64,000 nt of DNA from Diplolepis rosae (GCA_030998225.1 JAPYXD010000701.1:10400501-10464500); one strand, 5' to 3'; shown: positions 33,528-44,655, counted from the first letter of the stretch. Notes: a model not told the origin generated them from the letters alone. Translations and numbers: made by a program.

Positions 33528-33868
33528 TGTAACTGAGGGGACTAGCCTTTAGACGCCTTTAGTTTCTGCCACCGCTAGCGCAGTGGGGAAAGCCGTTTGC
33601 GCCACACTTGCCGGTGCCCGTCAGTGGAGCAGAGACAGAGAGTCTGCCACCGGCGAACCACCTGAATGTTCTCTATACGTTTTCTCGAACAATATTCAAA
33701 ATGGCGTATCAACGCGCGGTTATGTACGACGAATTTAATGAATATATCATCTGTTATATCTGAAAGACAATCGGATTAACCTCATCCTCCATACAACCTT
33801 CTGGAGCCAGACGAGATAATGGGAATCTCAGAAATATCACGTGTGTGAATACTCTCAAGAAAACTCAC
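33528..33868 (+). repeat. 5' LTR of the Gypsy element
   Basis: Begins TGTAACTGAGGGGACTAGCC and ends near CTCACA. Shares with the 3' LTR: GCGCAGTGGGGAAAGCCG, TTGCCGGTGCCCG, AACCACCTGAATG, AAAATGGCGTATCAACGCG, TATATCTGAAAGA and TTCTGGAGCCAGACGAG. Divergence between the LTRs is obvious by eye, so the insertion is not recent. Confidence 0.8.
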
Positions 33869-33870
33869 AT

Positions 33871-33883
33871 TGGTGACCCCGAC
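33871..33883 (+). other. Primer-binding site, tRNA-Trp type
   Basis: TGGTGACCCCGAC directly after the LTR is complementary to the 3' end of tRNA-Trp (which ends GTCGGGGTCACCA). The match runs 13 bases and then stops. Confidence 0.7.
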
Positions 33884-34670
33884 TTTTACGCGTCGCCAGT
33901 AAAACTTTCAACTCGAGATATTAGTGCAATCCTCGGGCAATTAGTGAAGTCTGAACCAAAAAGTAACTACTAAAAAACCCCTGGTGTCGGAATTGCGTGT
34001 AATTTACCGATATTTCGCAGTTTTATCAAAATAGGTGACTGAAAATTTTAACAACGCCACACGATTTCAAAGTTTTTCTTTTCGTGTTTGACCATGCAGG
34101 CTCAAACGAGACATTATTTTCGTGCCTTGCTGCTGAGCATATTTTTTCTCTGGAAAAGAGATTTGTCATCACTTCCTTGCCTGGACAGGCAAGCATTTTC
34201 CCGCCAAGCACGACGCCATGTGTATGACGTCACATCAAATTTCTCGCGGTGGTCAGTTGGCCGCCATTGCAAACTTCCAGTGACGTGAGGTAGGATCACA
34301 GAACCAGCAGCAGACCGGGCAGTCTGTTGTCTTGGCAACGCTCCCCACCACCAAATGGATGCAGCCATCCCTCCAGGTCCTACTGTGCCAGCGGAAAGTG
34401 GTTTTCGATTCTGTCAATGCAGCCAAGAGGTTAGCTGGTACGGTACAACAGGTATCAAAACGAGTTATCCTGTGCTGCAGTCACCAGCTATGTTGAAGCA
34501 ACAGCAAAATTTTTCAATTGTTTGTATATTGGTTATTTTCATGTTTCTTTTTTGCTACGCTTTCAATTTGTTATGCATTGTTAAGCGTATCTCGTATTAC
34601 AACTTAATAATTCATTGGAGAATGGAGAATGACCAACCTCTGACCAAATAGATGTTCATCAAAATTATTT
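33884..34670. other. Gypsy internal region, coding content not recognised
   Basis: Position fits a gag gene, and the sequence is less AT-rich (34080-34480). The overlapping frames on both strands (34026-34211, 34088-34288, 34114-34368, 34355-34651) show no zinc knuckle or other gag motif. A perfect CRE octamer TGACGTCA sits at 34225-34232 beside GGCCGCCATTGC. Confidence 0.35.
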
Positions 34671-34682
34671 TCTTTTAAAATG

Positions 34683-34719
34683 ACAACGTTTCGATGACAT
34701 TATGTCATCCTCTTCAGGC
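34683..34719 (-). other. Hammerhead-like / Penelope-tail motif
   Basis: On the minus strand CTGAAGA (34711-34717), a GATGACA-TAA-TGTCATC hairpin and GAAAC (ending 34689) occur in hammerhead core order (CUGANGA-stem II-GAAA). One unpaired G between core and stem makes it imperfect. Such tails occur in Penelope-like elements and retrozymes. The rest of that element was not identified. Confidence 0.3.
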
Positions 34720-34799
34720 AAAAAAACATTGGTTTCAATAGTAAACTCTATAATAATTACAAAGATTTGAATATATCCAAATATCTATAGTTATATACC

Positions 34800-36045
34800 T
34801 GTACAAAAAGTTTCCGCCGTTTAACAAAAATTGGCGTCACAAGTAAGTTTTGGTTGAAATTGAAAGATGTAAAACGTCACTGTCGTAAGGTTCGACATCT
34901 GTCAACAACATAACCTTGAAATATTATCGAATTTTTATCAGTATAATATATTTTGTGTGTGAAGATGTCGAGTTTTGAGCCGAATAAGGGTGTCCGTATA
35001 CATCATAACTCAAAATCTACTGGACCAATCGTTTTTAAATTTTGCACAGTACTTCTTCACATAGTTCACCAGATATCCCTGAGAGCTTTTTTGTTTATTT
35101 TAATAATTATTAATTTTACAATAAAAAATTAGCCGATTTTTTTTAGCGAAAATCTGTTTTTTGACTTCCAAGTGCTACGAAAAATCGAAAAAAAAATCCT
35201 CCCAGGGTTACCTCGAGAAACATCTCCTTTAACAAATGCACTTTGATTTTTTTGTTTCAAATGATTCTGTTGCGAGTTATGATGTACACCGCAAAACAAT
35301 TTTTTTTCGAGGCGCCTCCGGAGATTAACTGTCACTTGCTCAATTTTCAATATTTTGCAATGAAAATTTAGGCAAATATTGTTCAAATGTTGCATTATTA
35401 TATGGATATGATAAACTTAAGTTTATACGTGGTTTACACGATTTAAAAATGGTCGTGAGGATTTAAATGACGACCTAAGGCCAGGTCGTCCAGAAGTTAG
35501 TAATCGTGCTGAATTGGTGGAAAAAGTCCGTGAAATCATTGGTATCGATGCAAATTTTACTACGAGAATGTTGGCTGAGGAATTAAATACGAGTAAAAAC
35601 ACTACTTGGAGAATTTTAACTGAAGATTTGGGTAAAAGAAAGGTCTGTGAACATTTTGTTTCACATCAGTTTAATCTACCACCTCACAAGACCAAAAAAG
35701 TGAACGAATTTTTGATGAAAAAACGGATTTCTCTCATTAACCACCCTCCGTATTCGCCTGATCTATCACCATGTGACTATTTTCTATTTCCAAAACTGAA
35801 AACCAAGATGAAAGGAGTATTTTATGATGATATCCCAGCCATTCAAGCAGCCTTAACCGAGATGCTGAAGAACATTCCTATAAATGACATAAAAAAATCT
35901 CTGCATGCGCTGGTTGATCGTTCCAAACGTTGTATTGAGACTAATGGATCCTATTTTGAATAAATAATAACTTTTAAAGATAATATAATGTGTATCTTAT
36001 TCTATATCCAAAAAGTTCGGTTATTTTTGGGACGCACTGTGTATG
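34800..36045 (+). mobile_element. mariner-like element nested in the Gypsy element
   Basis: The transposase relic is followed by GTTCGGTTATTTTTGGGACGCACTGT, a mariner-type right end. The left boundary is uncertain: 34975-35400 looks like a separate repeat (CATCATAACTCAAAATCTACTGG and flanks). I could not find the matching left inverted repeat. Confidence 0.55.
35403..35963 (+). pseudogene. mariner transposase with internal deletion
   Basis: From about 35430 the text encodes the mariner N-terminal helix-turn-helix region: GREDLNDDLRPGRPEVSN, then ELVEKVREIIGIDANFTTRM, AEELNTSKNTTWRILTEDLG and KRKVCEHFVSHQF. It jumps at NLPPHKTKKVNEFL directly to INHPPYSPDLSPCDYFLFPK, the block of the third catalytic Asp, and finishes ETNGSYFE with TAA at 35961-35963. 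The intervening catalytic segment with the first two Asp residues is deleted, so it cannot be active. A frame break near 35460 separates the HTH start from the 149-codon open part. The C-terminal FFE/YFE ending is family-typical. Confidence 0.85.
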
Positions 36046-36470
36046 TAAGAGCTGCTGACGCACAGATTAACTCTTCATCATGACTTCTAGTTCTCCCTAT
36101 ACCATCATAAAAGCCTAGAATTGAAGACTCAGTTAATCTATTCCACCAATCAGGTATGTCATTATCCTCTAGAATAGTGTAGTCTGTGCCTATTGTTAAA
36201 ATCTCTCACTTGTGAAGGAGTGAATAGAAATCTTATGTGTAAAAGTAACTTTATTTAAAATACAAAAATGAGAGTTTGCAACATAAAATAGATTTCGTAC
36301 TTTACTCTTTGACTGACAGATTACAACTACCTACAAAGGAAGAACTGCATCCTTTACAGACGCACATTGACCGCTGACCAAATTCAAACTCTACAACATC
36401 TGTCTGGAAAAACTCTTTTATTGATGTTTTATTACTTTAGGAGTTGTACGTGACTAATAATAAGATGTAG
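36046..36470. other. Unassigned sequence between mariner and Gypsy integrase relics
   Basis: No open frame or motif recognised. Probably further insertion or decayed pol sequence. Confidence 0.4.
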
Positions 36471-36479
36471 AGTTTTCAG

Positions 36480-36867
36480 AGAGAAACTGATTACCTCAAT
36501 ACCTATATCACCTTCTGAATTCGTTAACAGCACTACCCTGCGCATTCCGGGCAAGTTCATCCTCCCGGAGGACTTTGCTCTGAACACTCAGATGTTTTCA
36601 AAAAAATTTCGTGAACACATACGTGCTGTTAAACCCATCCCCGTTGAGCACCGGCACAAGCGAAATGTTTTTGTACATAAGAATCTTTTCGATTGTTCTC
36701 ATGTGTTCCTAAATGTCGGACCAGTCAGGAAATCTCTCGAGCCTCCATACTCTGGACTGCACAAGGTTGTTGCTCGTCCATCAGATCAGGTCCTCGATAT
36801 TGATGCCAATGGTAAGACGAGGCCCGTTCCTTTGGAGAATGTAAAACCTGCGTTTTTCTTGCGATAA
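36480..36867 (+). pseudogene. Gypsy pol: integrase C-terminal end
   Basis: The frame can be read from about 36502 (IPISPSEFVNSTTLRIPGKF) through Met 36592 to TAA at 36865-36867. It shows the arrangement at the end of many insect Gypsy integrases: S-E-F/L-V-x-x-TTLRxPG, a linker, a VHKNLFDCSHVFLNVGPVRK block, then LEPPYSGLHKVV (the PPYxGPYxV-type module) and a terminal ENVKPAF. The catalytic core and all upstream pol domains are missing or replaced. Followed after about 890 bp by the polypurine tract and the 3' LTR, with a TTAA element in between. Confidence 0.8.
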
Positions 36868-37043
36868 TCCATCAACTATGTACAACAAGCTGATAATTCT
36901 GCGACTAATGGCACCTGTGACCCCTAAGTAACTAGTAGTTTTAGACACTTCGAGTTGCAATTCTGTACAACCTTTAAATAGAGCTGATATAGTTCGTTCA
37001 TGCGATGACCACTCCCGTATGTTAAATGTTCGACCGCCATTAA

Positions 37044-37569
37044 GGTAGTTCGAGCAGAGACTGTCACTCTGAAGTTAATCTCAAGTGAAATGTCGTCTGC
37101 AACAGAAAGTAGAGAACTTCATAAGGTTTCTACAATTTTTGATCAGCAACACCGCGCGCGCGTTTATTATTACTTTCTGGCAGCTGTTTCACGTCAGTGA
37201 GTAACATAACATAATTTGTTTTGCGGCAAATTTGAATTATCCAGGTTCCCGCCACTTGCAGCCACTTCATCATCTTTAGTGCTCTGCAACGTTGCCATAT
37301 CCTTCAATTGAAAATGTCAAACGTGTAAGCTCGCACGAAAGTGACAACTGTAAAAAAACGGTGCTGTAAAAGTTCACAAAGTATGAAAAAAGTAGTTTAT
37401 GAATGATTACTTCATTATATATGTCAATTTTTTTATATATTGTGCTGCATTTTCAAGTTATGCGACAAATAGCGGTAAATAAGGATGCTCCCTATAAGAG
37501 TCCAGCTATAATTAAGTATACAAAATTACAGAACAATCTTGTGATAACTGGGTTTCCGCTCGAACTACC
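37044..37569. mobile_element. TTAA-flanked element (GGTAGTTCGAGC ends)
   Basis: TTAA at 37040-37043 and 37570-37573 flank GGTAGTTCGAGCAGAGAC and (inverted) GGTAGTTCGAGCGGAAAC. 526 bp, no transposase. It lies between the Gypsy pol relic and the 3' LTR. The GGTAGTT start resembles the family E ends. Confidence 0.85.
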
Positions 37570-37759
37570 TTAAGGACTTATTCTAAGAAGCGTGTTAATT
37601 TTAATATGTAAGAGTTATCTGTGTTAATTTTCTTAATCTGTCAACATAACAATTTTTTTGTGATAATTGTAGCGGTTTCTTTCAAAGCTAGTCATACCTT
37701 AAGAAATTTCTATGTACGTTTCCCATACTCCTAAATAAAGAAAATTTTTTTTTTTACTA

Positions 37760-37771
37760 GGAGGGGAGTTT
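37760..37771 (+). other. Polypurine tract of the Gypsy element
   Basis: AGGAGGGGAGT directly precedes the TGTGAAGACTAGCC start of the 3' LTR, the expected position for plus-strand priming. Confidence 0.7.
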
Positions 37772-38569
37772 GTGAAGACTAGCCTTTAATTTCTTCCACC
37801 GTTAGCGCAGTGGGGAAAGCCGCTTGCGCACGTAAATGAAGTTCGCAATGTTGTTGTAGCAATGAAAAAGTAATTTTTGAGCATTTGGGGTTGAAGACGA
37901 CAAACATCCCCGCTAGGTTTGGGGATGAATTTATTTTCCTAATTAATTGGCACTAAATGCTACAATATCCAGTCTTAAAATTTTTTTTTTGAGCATTTGG
38001 GGTTTAAAACGACAAACATCCCCGCTAGGTTTGGGGATGAAAATTTTTTCCTAATTAATTGGCACTAGATGCTACAATATCCAGTCCTAAAATTTTAGGT
38101 ATCGAGCTTAGTTCGGTTTTTTGTTTTTTTTTTACGTTTTCCGGTATTCAAGGGATAAAATGCACGCGGAAGGGTTGTTTTCGTGGTATATTGCCATTTA
38201 GACCTGATTAAAATAGATTTGAATGACTAGAACTTTTTTTTCCCTAAACTTGGAATTTTACTTATTCGTTGCTACAGCAACGTTGCGAACTTCATTTTCC
38301 TGCTTGCGCCACGTTTGCCGGTGCCCGCCAATATTGAGCAGAGTCCGCCGCCGGCTAACCACCTGAATGGTCTCTACGTTCTCTCGACCCTTATTCAAAA
38401 TGGCGTATCAACGCGTGGTTATGTATGATGAATTAAATAAATATATCCTCTGTTATATCTGAAAGATAATCGGATTAATCTTATCCTCCATACAAACTTC
38501 TGGAGCCAGACGAGGTAGAGGGATCTTCAGAAGTATCACGTGTATGAATACTCTTAAGAAAACCACGCA
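37772..38569 (+). repeat. 3' LTR of the Gypsy element (interrupted)
   Basis: Starts TGTGAAGACTAGCC, ends about AAAACCACGCA. Without the inserted element at 37831-38301 and one target copy it is about 320 bp, close to the 5' LTR. Confidence 0.75.
37831..38301. mobile_element. Non-autonomous element with 8-bp target duplication inside the LTR
   Basis: GCTTGCGC is duplicated at 37823-37830 and 38302-38309, and the 5' LTR (GTTTGCGCCACACTTGCC) supports the empty site. Ends of about 33 bp are inverted repeats: AAATGAAGTTCGCAA, then GTTGTAGCAA, mirrored by TTGCTACAGCAAC, then TTGCGAACTTCATTT. The interior is a direct duplication of about 113 bp (37873-37982 and 37988-38096). An 8-bp duplication fits hAT, P or Merlin groups; the ends do not decide which. 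Confidence 0.85.
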
Positions 38570-39901
38570 ACTTAACAAAGTGCTGACACCTAGCGCAGTG
38601 AATCAGACTTTTCGCGTCTATAATCGGGCGGCGCATGACCAGAGACGTACAATTTGTAAACTAATATTGTGTCAAAGAAGTCACGTGTGTAGTAACTAGT
38701 ATAACATGCTTGTGTTATGTACACAGTGACAAAGCATCAGAACTTACAATGTGTCATCGCTGTCAACGATGATATAATGATCCCCCCTCCCCTTTTATTC
38801 TTTTTATAATCTAATTGCTCTTTCATTAAGGAGGGTTACGAATGTTGAGCAATAAAAACTGATATAATCAGTATAACAAAAGAAAGAATACTGCAAATAG
38901 TTTTAAATGATAAAAATTCAAAAACAATACTCCGCTGTGAGATGTTTTTAAAACATTTTGATCTAAAAATTTGATTTCCAAGGTGATTAATTCAGAAATA
39001 ATTCTGTCTTGATGCTGTTTTCAAAATATTTTCACACGAGCTTCCTTTATTTGCTTTATTTTCAGAAACAAAACGTTCTTCTCCAAATCTCGAAAGAAAT
39101 TTTAAAGAATGAATAAAAATAATTCAGGGAAATTTGGGCAATATGAAATCTGATTAACGTCGATTTTTGTTTTTACGATAATATCACGAAAAACCACAAA
39201 CCATCAGAGTAATGCGAATCAAATTCTTTGAATTCGAAAAGCAATTTAAGATAAAAGTTTAAAATACAATAATTTTATACAAATTTCTAATAATTAATTT
39301 GGCATGGTATGAGTTTTTTATCCGATTTTTAGGAAATAAAAAACATAAGAATTATAATTTTTACTTTTTTATTTCCTAAAAATCGGGTAAAAACTGACCC
39401 TATTCCAAATTAAATATCACAAATTTATTACTGTGGGTCAATAAAACAATGAACATATGCCGGAATATGACACGAAATAATTTATACAAATTCCAAAAAT
39501 TAGCGACCGTTCTTTTTTTTCTCTTATTTTATCACAAAAGTTTTGATTTGACGTCATGTTTAAAAACGTTATAGATGTAGGTTTTAACGGACGAGTGGGT
39601 GTTAGCTTTCTGAATAAATGGCCCTCTTTTGCGCGTACAATATTCAAAAATAGTAGAGGGCAAGGAGAAAAGTGGATAAAGATATATCACTCTCGAAAAT
39701 AGATGTCATACGCAGTTGTTTTGGCAAGATACGAGATTGCCTCGTTTACGCGAGAAGAAGGTTTAGCATCAACTTGCAGTAATTTCAAACCAAACATTCT
39801 TTTTGAGCTCACTATCCAATAATTTTAAGTTTAAATATCAGTTATTATCACTTTTTTTAAAACCCTGACCTTTTATTTTCATTCCATCACTAGGTCTTTA
39901 A
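38570..39901. other. Mostly unique AT-rich DNA
   Basis: Contains a small palindrome at about 39292-39412 (TTTTATCCGATTTTTAGGAAATAAAAA mirrored). No gene supported. Confidence 0.45.
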
Positions 39902-40218
39902 CATGGAGAAAAAAAACCTGTTGCATTTACTGAGTCCATAAGTAAATTAAATAGATGTTTCAGTAAAATTCAGCGCTTTTTTGTAAACATAACCAGTTTG
40001 TCTATAAATATTAGAGAAATACCTGTTAAATTTGCAGTTTAAGGAACTTTTTTCAAACTCTTAATTCAACAGTCATTTTTGTAATATTTATAGCCAAAAC
40101 TGTTGATTATAAAAAGGCGCTGAATGGCACTGAAATATCAATTATATTTACAGAAATTTGATGCTCTCACTATTTTAACTTATGGCCTTAGTAAACGCAA
40201 GAGACTTTTTCCTCCCTA
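39902..40218. mobile_element. CAC-class family A MITE, most complete copy
   Basis: CATGGAGAAAAAAAACCTGTTGC on the left; right arm runs to GAGACTTTTTCCTCCCT. Both arms contain TTACTGAGTCCATAAGT-like and CAGTAAAATTCAGCGC / GCGCTGAATGGCACTG blocks in mirror image. It is the reference for family A copies at 1, 7589 and 57549. Confidence 0.7.
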
Positions 40219-40219
40219 T

Positions 40220-40816
40220 ATGCTTAATTAATTTTAAATTATTTTAAAAGATTTCAGTTCTTTCCTCGAGATTCTCTGAAACCTTCGTGTTTTGTTTAAC
40301 TCGTTCCGAATCCGATTTCCTGTACTAATAACTTAACACGTGTTCTGAAAATGTCTCTCTTGTCTGGAATAAGAAGCGTTTTCAACGGAAAAAGTCTTGC
40401 TGATGCAATCAGGAGAACACGTGTATCATAACATCGACCGAAATTCTCCCAAATGCTCGTCTGGAATTCCAAACAACTTTGATTTAAAGTCGACTCAAGT
40501 TTAGAACGTGACTCTTGTGTACTTGCATCAGTGCCTTGACAGTGAACGACATATTGCTGTGATCACATTTCCCTCTTTATTTCTCTCGTTACCTCTCGTT
40601 TAATTCGCGTAGTCACTCACGGCCACGCACATACGTTTTCATGAATACCTCGTCCACTTGGATTCAGACACATGGGTGGGACTACACACCTTCACTTTAC
40701 CAATACTTTTTTACAATCCCGCGAATCTCTGCCTTTCAAATGCAGGGAATACATATTCTGCAATAATAAAAAAATTAAACAAACAGTCTTTTTAAATAGT
40801 CTCTGTAGTCTTTTAT
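40220..40816. other. Unique-looking, less AT-rich stretch
   Basis: 40490-40680 is richer in G and C (for example CACGGCCACGCACATACG) but has no open frame or splice pattern I can support. Could be regulatory. Confidence 0.3.
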
Positions 40817-40818
40817 TA

Positions 40819-41089
40819 CTCTCTAAATCTGAATCAATCAAATTTTCACTGATTGAATCAGTGATCTGCCTTTTCACTGATTCATCAGTGAAAAAATATT
40901 TTCCAATATTAAATCAGTTAATTTTCACTGATTCGTCAGTGAAAAAATATTTTTCACTGTAAAATCAGTCAGTTTTCACTGAAATAATCAGTGAAATTTG
41001 ACTTATTTACAGTAAACTCTTTTTAGCTATTTGAATCAGTCAAATTTCACTGATAATCAGTAGATTTTGACTGATTCAAATTTAGAGAG
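40819..41089 (+). mobile_element. Family D foldback MITE, copy 2 (TA duplication)
   Basis: TA|CTCTCTAAATCTGAATCA ... TGATTCAAATTTAGAGAG|TA. Interior of iterated ACTGATT and TTTTTCACTG palindromes. Both overlapping frames (40672-40962 plus, 40692-40877 minus) are repeat artefacts. Confidence 0.85.
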
Positions 41090-41091
41090 TA

Positions 41092-41930
41092 GAAAAACAC
41101 AAAAAGGTATTGGAAATTGTAGAGAAAAACTTCGTTTAAATGAAAATTTTTTACAATTAACTATAATTATCGATACGTCTTCCAACTTTTTTCGATATTT
41201 TTACTTAAAAAAAGTTAACAGAAGTGCATTATTTTAATGCATAATATGCATAATAATTAATTTATAATGTAGTCAGGTGGTGCGATTGATACTTAAGTTT
41301 AATGTTTGGCTATGTAACCTATACGATCCTTAGAGTAAGCTCTTAAGAAGTTCTAAACAAAATTTTAAGTAAAAAGGATCAATTGTTTTTTTTATAACGA
41401 TTTTTGTCGCTGGGGTCTTAAGGACTCCTGTCTGACAAATATGTGATTCCACAGAAGTGTGACAAGTAAGAGTTAAAAATGATTAAATTATCACAAATCG
41501 TGGCTTATTTTTCTGTGGAAAAAGATTATTTCAAGATTGGATATAATATAGAAATATTACTAAATTTTTCAAAGATTTTCAGTAATTTTCGATTTTATAC
41601 CATTCAAAGTTTTCTCAAGAACTTCACGAATTTCAAGAGTTTCAAAGAATTTTGAGAATAAAAATAGAAAAGTCAGAGTCCAAAAATTCAATATGTCGGT
41701 CCTGAAATGTTGAAAATAAACTAATATACATTAAACTCGGAACTCCAGATTTTTTAGGGGTTTTAGTTTTCATAATATTTGGAAAAGCAAGAACCAATGC
41801 AGAGTGCAACTTTGCGAACCGTACTAATAGTTTTCATAAGTCTTCGTTTGTTGTTTCTGGAACAATAAACACATCTCCTTATTCTAGCGGGTCCTACTTT
41901 CGTTACTGAGTTTAGAAATTTAGAAATTGT
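41092..41930. other. AT-rich stretch, no supported gene
   Basis: Nothing recognised beyond generic AT-rich repeats. Confidence 0.45.
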
Positions 41931-41933
41931 GAT

Positions 41934-42078
41934 TATGTAGATTTTATTGGACGCTATGTAAAAAGTTCAGAAAATCTGTTGATTCATCTGAACTTCTTGA
42001 CAAATCTACTAAAAAATCAAGTAGTAAAAAAAAGTATCGAACTTTCTGTAAATTTTACGAATCTTTTTTTTACGTATA
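41934..42078. repeat. CAC-class family B MITE, right half
   Basis: GTAGATTTTATTGGACGC, CAGAAAATCTGTTGATT, GAACTTCTTG and AACTTTCTGTAAATTTTACG match the right arm of the intact element at 55533-55836. Confidence 0.7.
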
Positions 42079-43094
42079 AACGATAAATTTGACTAATTTT
42101 TATTGATTTTTTAATTCTAACTATTGAATTATTTTGTTTAATTTCTTCTCAATAATAAAACGTATATTCACAAATAACATTTTTACGATAAAATTTTTCA
42201 TTATTGCAGAAATTGAGAAAATGTCTATATTATGGCTATATACGGTGCGCCACCAGAATCTGGAGAAATGAAATGACTTTTTTAGAAACATTTCTTTTTA
42301 ATTAATTTTTAAAAAACTTTTACATGGGACTCAGGGCATCTACAGTACATTACGATTACACAGGTCTGCAAATAATGGGTTTGTATTAGTAGTTGGAAAA
42401 CGACTGTTCAATAGCTCATTTTGAAGGGAAAGAGTAGTGCTAAATGATAGCATTTGAGAAAAAAACCAAAAAAATTTCTTGCGCCCTGTACATAACCTCA
42501 AAAGTAGCGAAAACCCCATTTTTCGAGCACATAACCTCAAATATCTCAAAATCCTGACGTGATAGGCTGATTCTGATTCCGGATTCTACTTCAAAAATTT
42601 CTCCGGAAACGACCCATAGCTTTTCAACAAAAAAACCTTGCAGACCTGTGTTATTTGATGTACCCGCCGTTAGCTTTAATTACAGCTCCATTCTTGGTCT
42701 GACGCGCCCGCACACTTTCTGAAACCCTAGCAGACCCGATCTAGTGAACGGTCAACGAATACACTGACCATTTACTGACCATTCACTGACCTTGCAATAT
42801 CATGAATAAAAACGGTAAAAAAAACATTCAAGATGGTCGTCTGGTGTAGAGGGCTGAAAATGAGAGTGATTTTGTAAGATAATTTCAAAGATAAGGCAAC
42901 AATGGATCTTATTGACACTTTAAGGATTTACTTGTCCACTTATATTGTAGCCAAGAAAGTTTTTGCAGACCTGCAGAGCAACAAAGATTGCTGTTATAAG
43001 GTCAGATGTCCAACCATCTCCGCTCTGAGAAGCAAAACAGCGGGCATGATAATTTTCGAAAAAATAGTTTGAAACCAAAAACCAAAAATGTTTT

Positions 43095-43290
43095 TAAAGA
43101 TTATACTAGTAGTTACTAGGTGAACCACCAAAAACTAAAAAACATGTTGTTTACTATTTTGTTTGAACAAAAAAGAGCGAATTTTAGGGTCGAAAATGAC
43201 ATTTTCCGCTTTTTGTTTACGATTTTTAAAAATGACAATTTTTTTCCACTTTCCGGTGGTTTACGTAGTAACTACTAGTATAATCTTTAA
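43095..43290. repeat. Nested palindrome next to a TA microsatellite
   Basis: TAAAGATTATACTAGTAGTTACTA ... GGTGAACCACC is mirrored by GGTGGTTTACG ... TAGTAACTACTAGTATAATCTTTA. Likely a small MITE inside the 42725-43726 element. Confidence 0.65.
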
Positions 43291-43292
43291 AA

Positions 43293-43297
<5 letters not shown>

Positions 43298-43338
<41 letters not shown>
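43298..43338. repeat. (TA)n microsatellite
   Basis: About 20 TA units between two palindromes. Other TA runs: 55412-55431 and 60398-60420. Confidence 0.95.
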
Positions 43339-43344
<6 letters not shown>

Positions 43345-43526
43345 CCTGCCATTAAAGGCAGTGCAGTGGTTTCACCATTTGCGTACCGTCTCCACCGTCA
43401 GAGTTGACCATTGGTTGGAGTGAGACACAACTACTTTTATCTCACTTTTATCAATGGTCAACCCTGACGGTGGAGAAATTCCGCAAATGGTGAACGACTG
43501 CACTGCCTTTAATGACAGGTATATGA
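43339..43526. mobile_element. Palindromic MITE (TATACCTGYCATTAAAGGCA ends)
   Basis: TATACCTGCCATTAAAGGCA, CACCATTTGCG, CTCCACCGTCAG and TTGACCATTG are all mirrored at the right. The 86-residue plus frame across it is an artefact. Confidence 0.7.
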
Positions 43527-44009
43527 TATAACTTCTAATTCTAATTTGATCGCAGAATCATAATTGCAATGACTTTAATGTTTTTTTGACCGTTCTTATT
43601 TATAATTAATTAGTTGAGTTTGAAATTTTTGTCACTGCCTACATGTAAGGTTAGAGAATGGTCAGTGAACGGTCAGTTAATGGTCAGTGCATTCGCTGAC
43701 TCTTCACTAAACTGGGTCCGCTAGGGAAGGTAGCGTTTCCATTTTAGCAATTGTTATTTCAATAGCGAATATTAATGCATAAACATTGGGTTGCCGAGAG
43801 TTGGTGATTCTTTAAACTACGCTCCAGATGTAGAAGTCTAAGGGATTAAATCAGGACTATTAAGAAACCAGAATTCCTCGGACCAAAACATGTCCACATT
43901 ATCTGAGAGCCAGTTCTAGACCAAATGGCTCACGTGGAATGGTGCAAAGGCCTTCGATTATCGCGGCTCTCCGATTGCACTACGCAATTTTTTCGACAGA
44001 GCGACAATT

Positions 44010-44640
44010 TCGAGGTTAACATTATTTACTAAAGAAGAATTTTAGAAGAATAACCAAAATGTGACTCCCTTCCGTAGGCAGATTTTTATATTTCGATAGA
44101 TATCGTGTTTTAAAAATTATAGAATTTAAAAATATGTTTCTTAGAAAAGAAAATGTATAGAACTTTATTAGAACAAGTTTTTTCATTAAAATTTTTTTGC
44201 TTAGCGTATATTCCAGTTAAAAAAGGGCATTTTAGAAAATTTATAGCATTTTTTAAATTAAAACGAAGACAACATGTTAGGTCAAAAAGTAATCGAGGTC
44301 AAATTTGTAGATCTTTTTAATAGAATAAATTCACTCATAAACTTTTTTTCCATACATCGCATAGTTTGGCCATAAATAGGATTTTTGTTTTTCAATTAAA
44401 TCTTTTAAAAATTAAAACAGAAAATATACGTCACATAAAAAAATTAGAATATCCTTTCTAGACAAATAATTTTGTTTCCTAAATTTAAATGATTTACGTC
44501 ATATAAACAATTCTATAGAAACAAATTGTAGATCTATTTGAGTACTACTAGAATCCAAGATTAAAAGTTTGGAATGAATAAAAAAATATTTTTCACAAAT
44601 TTGGAAAATGAACTATTTTCAAATTTTTCTTAGATAAGTT
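44010..44640. other. Intron-like AT-rich DNA
   Basis: No element boundary or coding signal. Confidence 0.45.
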
Positions 44641-44655
44641 GTTTTAGATTCTTAC

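Larger units (their letters stand above)
33528..38569 (+). mobile_element. Degenerate Ty3/Gypsy LTR retrotransposon, heavily invaded
   Basis: Two LTRs in direct orientation (33528-33868 and 37772-38569, the second enlarged by an insertion), a primer-binding site, an integrase C-terminal relic and a polypurine tract define one element. A tRNA-Trp-type primer site and the integrase tail suggest the CsRn1-like clade. Gag, protease, reverse transcriptase and RNase H are not recognisable. The internal region holds later insertions. No envelope-like gene was seen. A clear target duplication was not found. Confidence 0.75.
42725..43726. mobile_element. Element with CCCTAGCRGACCC ends inside the mariner fossil
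   Basis: CCCTAGCAGACCCGATCTAG and (inverted) CCCTAGCGGACCCAGTTTAG are flanked by AA on both sides. The arms continue for about 70 bp with iterated ACTGACCATT modules. 1002 bp, no transposase, and it hosts two smaller palindromes. Confidence 0.75.
42640..44010 (-). pseudogene. mariner transposase fossil split by a 1-kb element
   Basis: On the minus strand, from about 43960 down to 43727, broken frames read HVSHLV, NWLSDNVDMFWSEEFW, NSPDLIP (the third catalytic block) and DFYIWSVV-like text. After the insertion, 42715-42650 gives VSESVRARQTKNGAVIKANG and GYIK with TAA, the typical transposase C-terminus. Several stops interrupt it. This is a mariner-type transposase of a different lineage from the other two in the window. 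The N-terminal region was not recognised beyond 44010. Confidence 0.65.

Noticed and set aside
43163..43423. 86-residue plus ORF with an IYIYIY tract
   Set aside because: Reads through a TA microsatellite and two palindromes.
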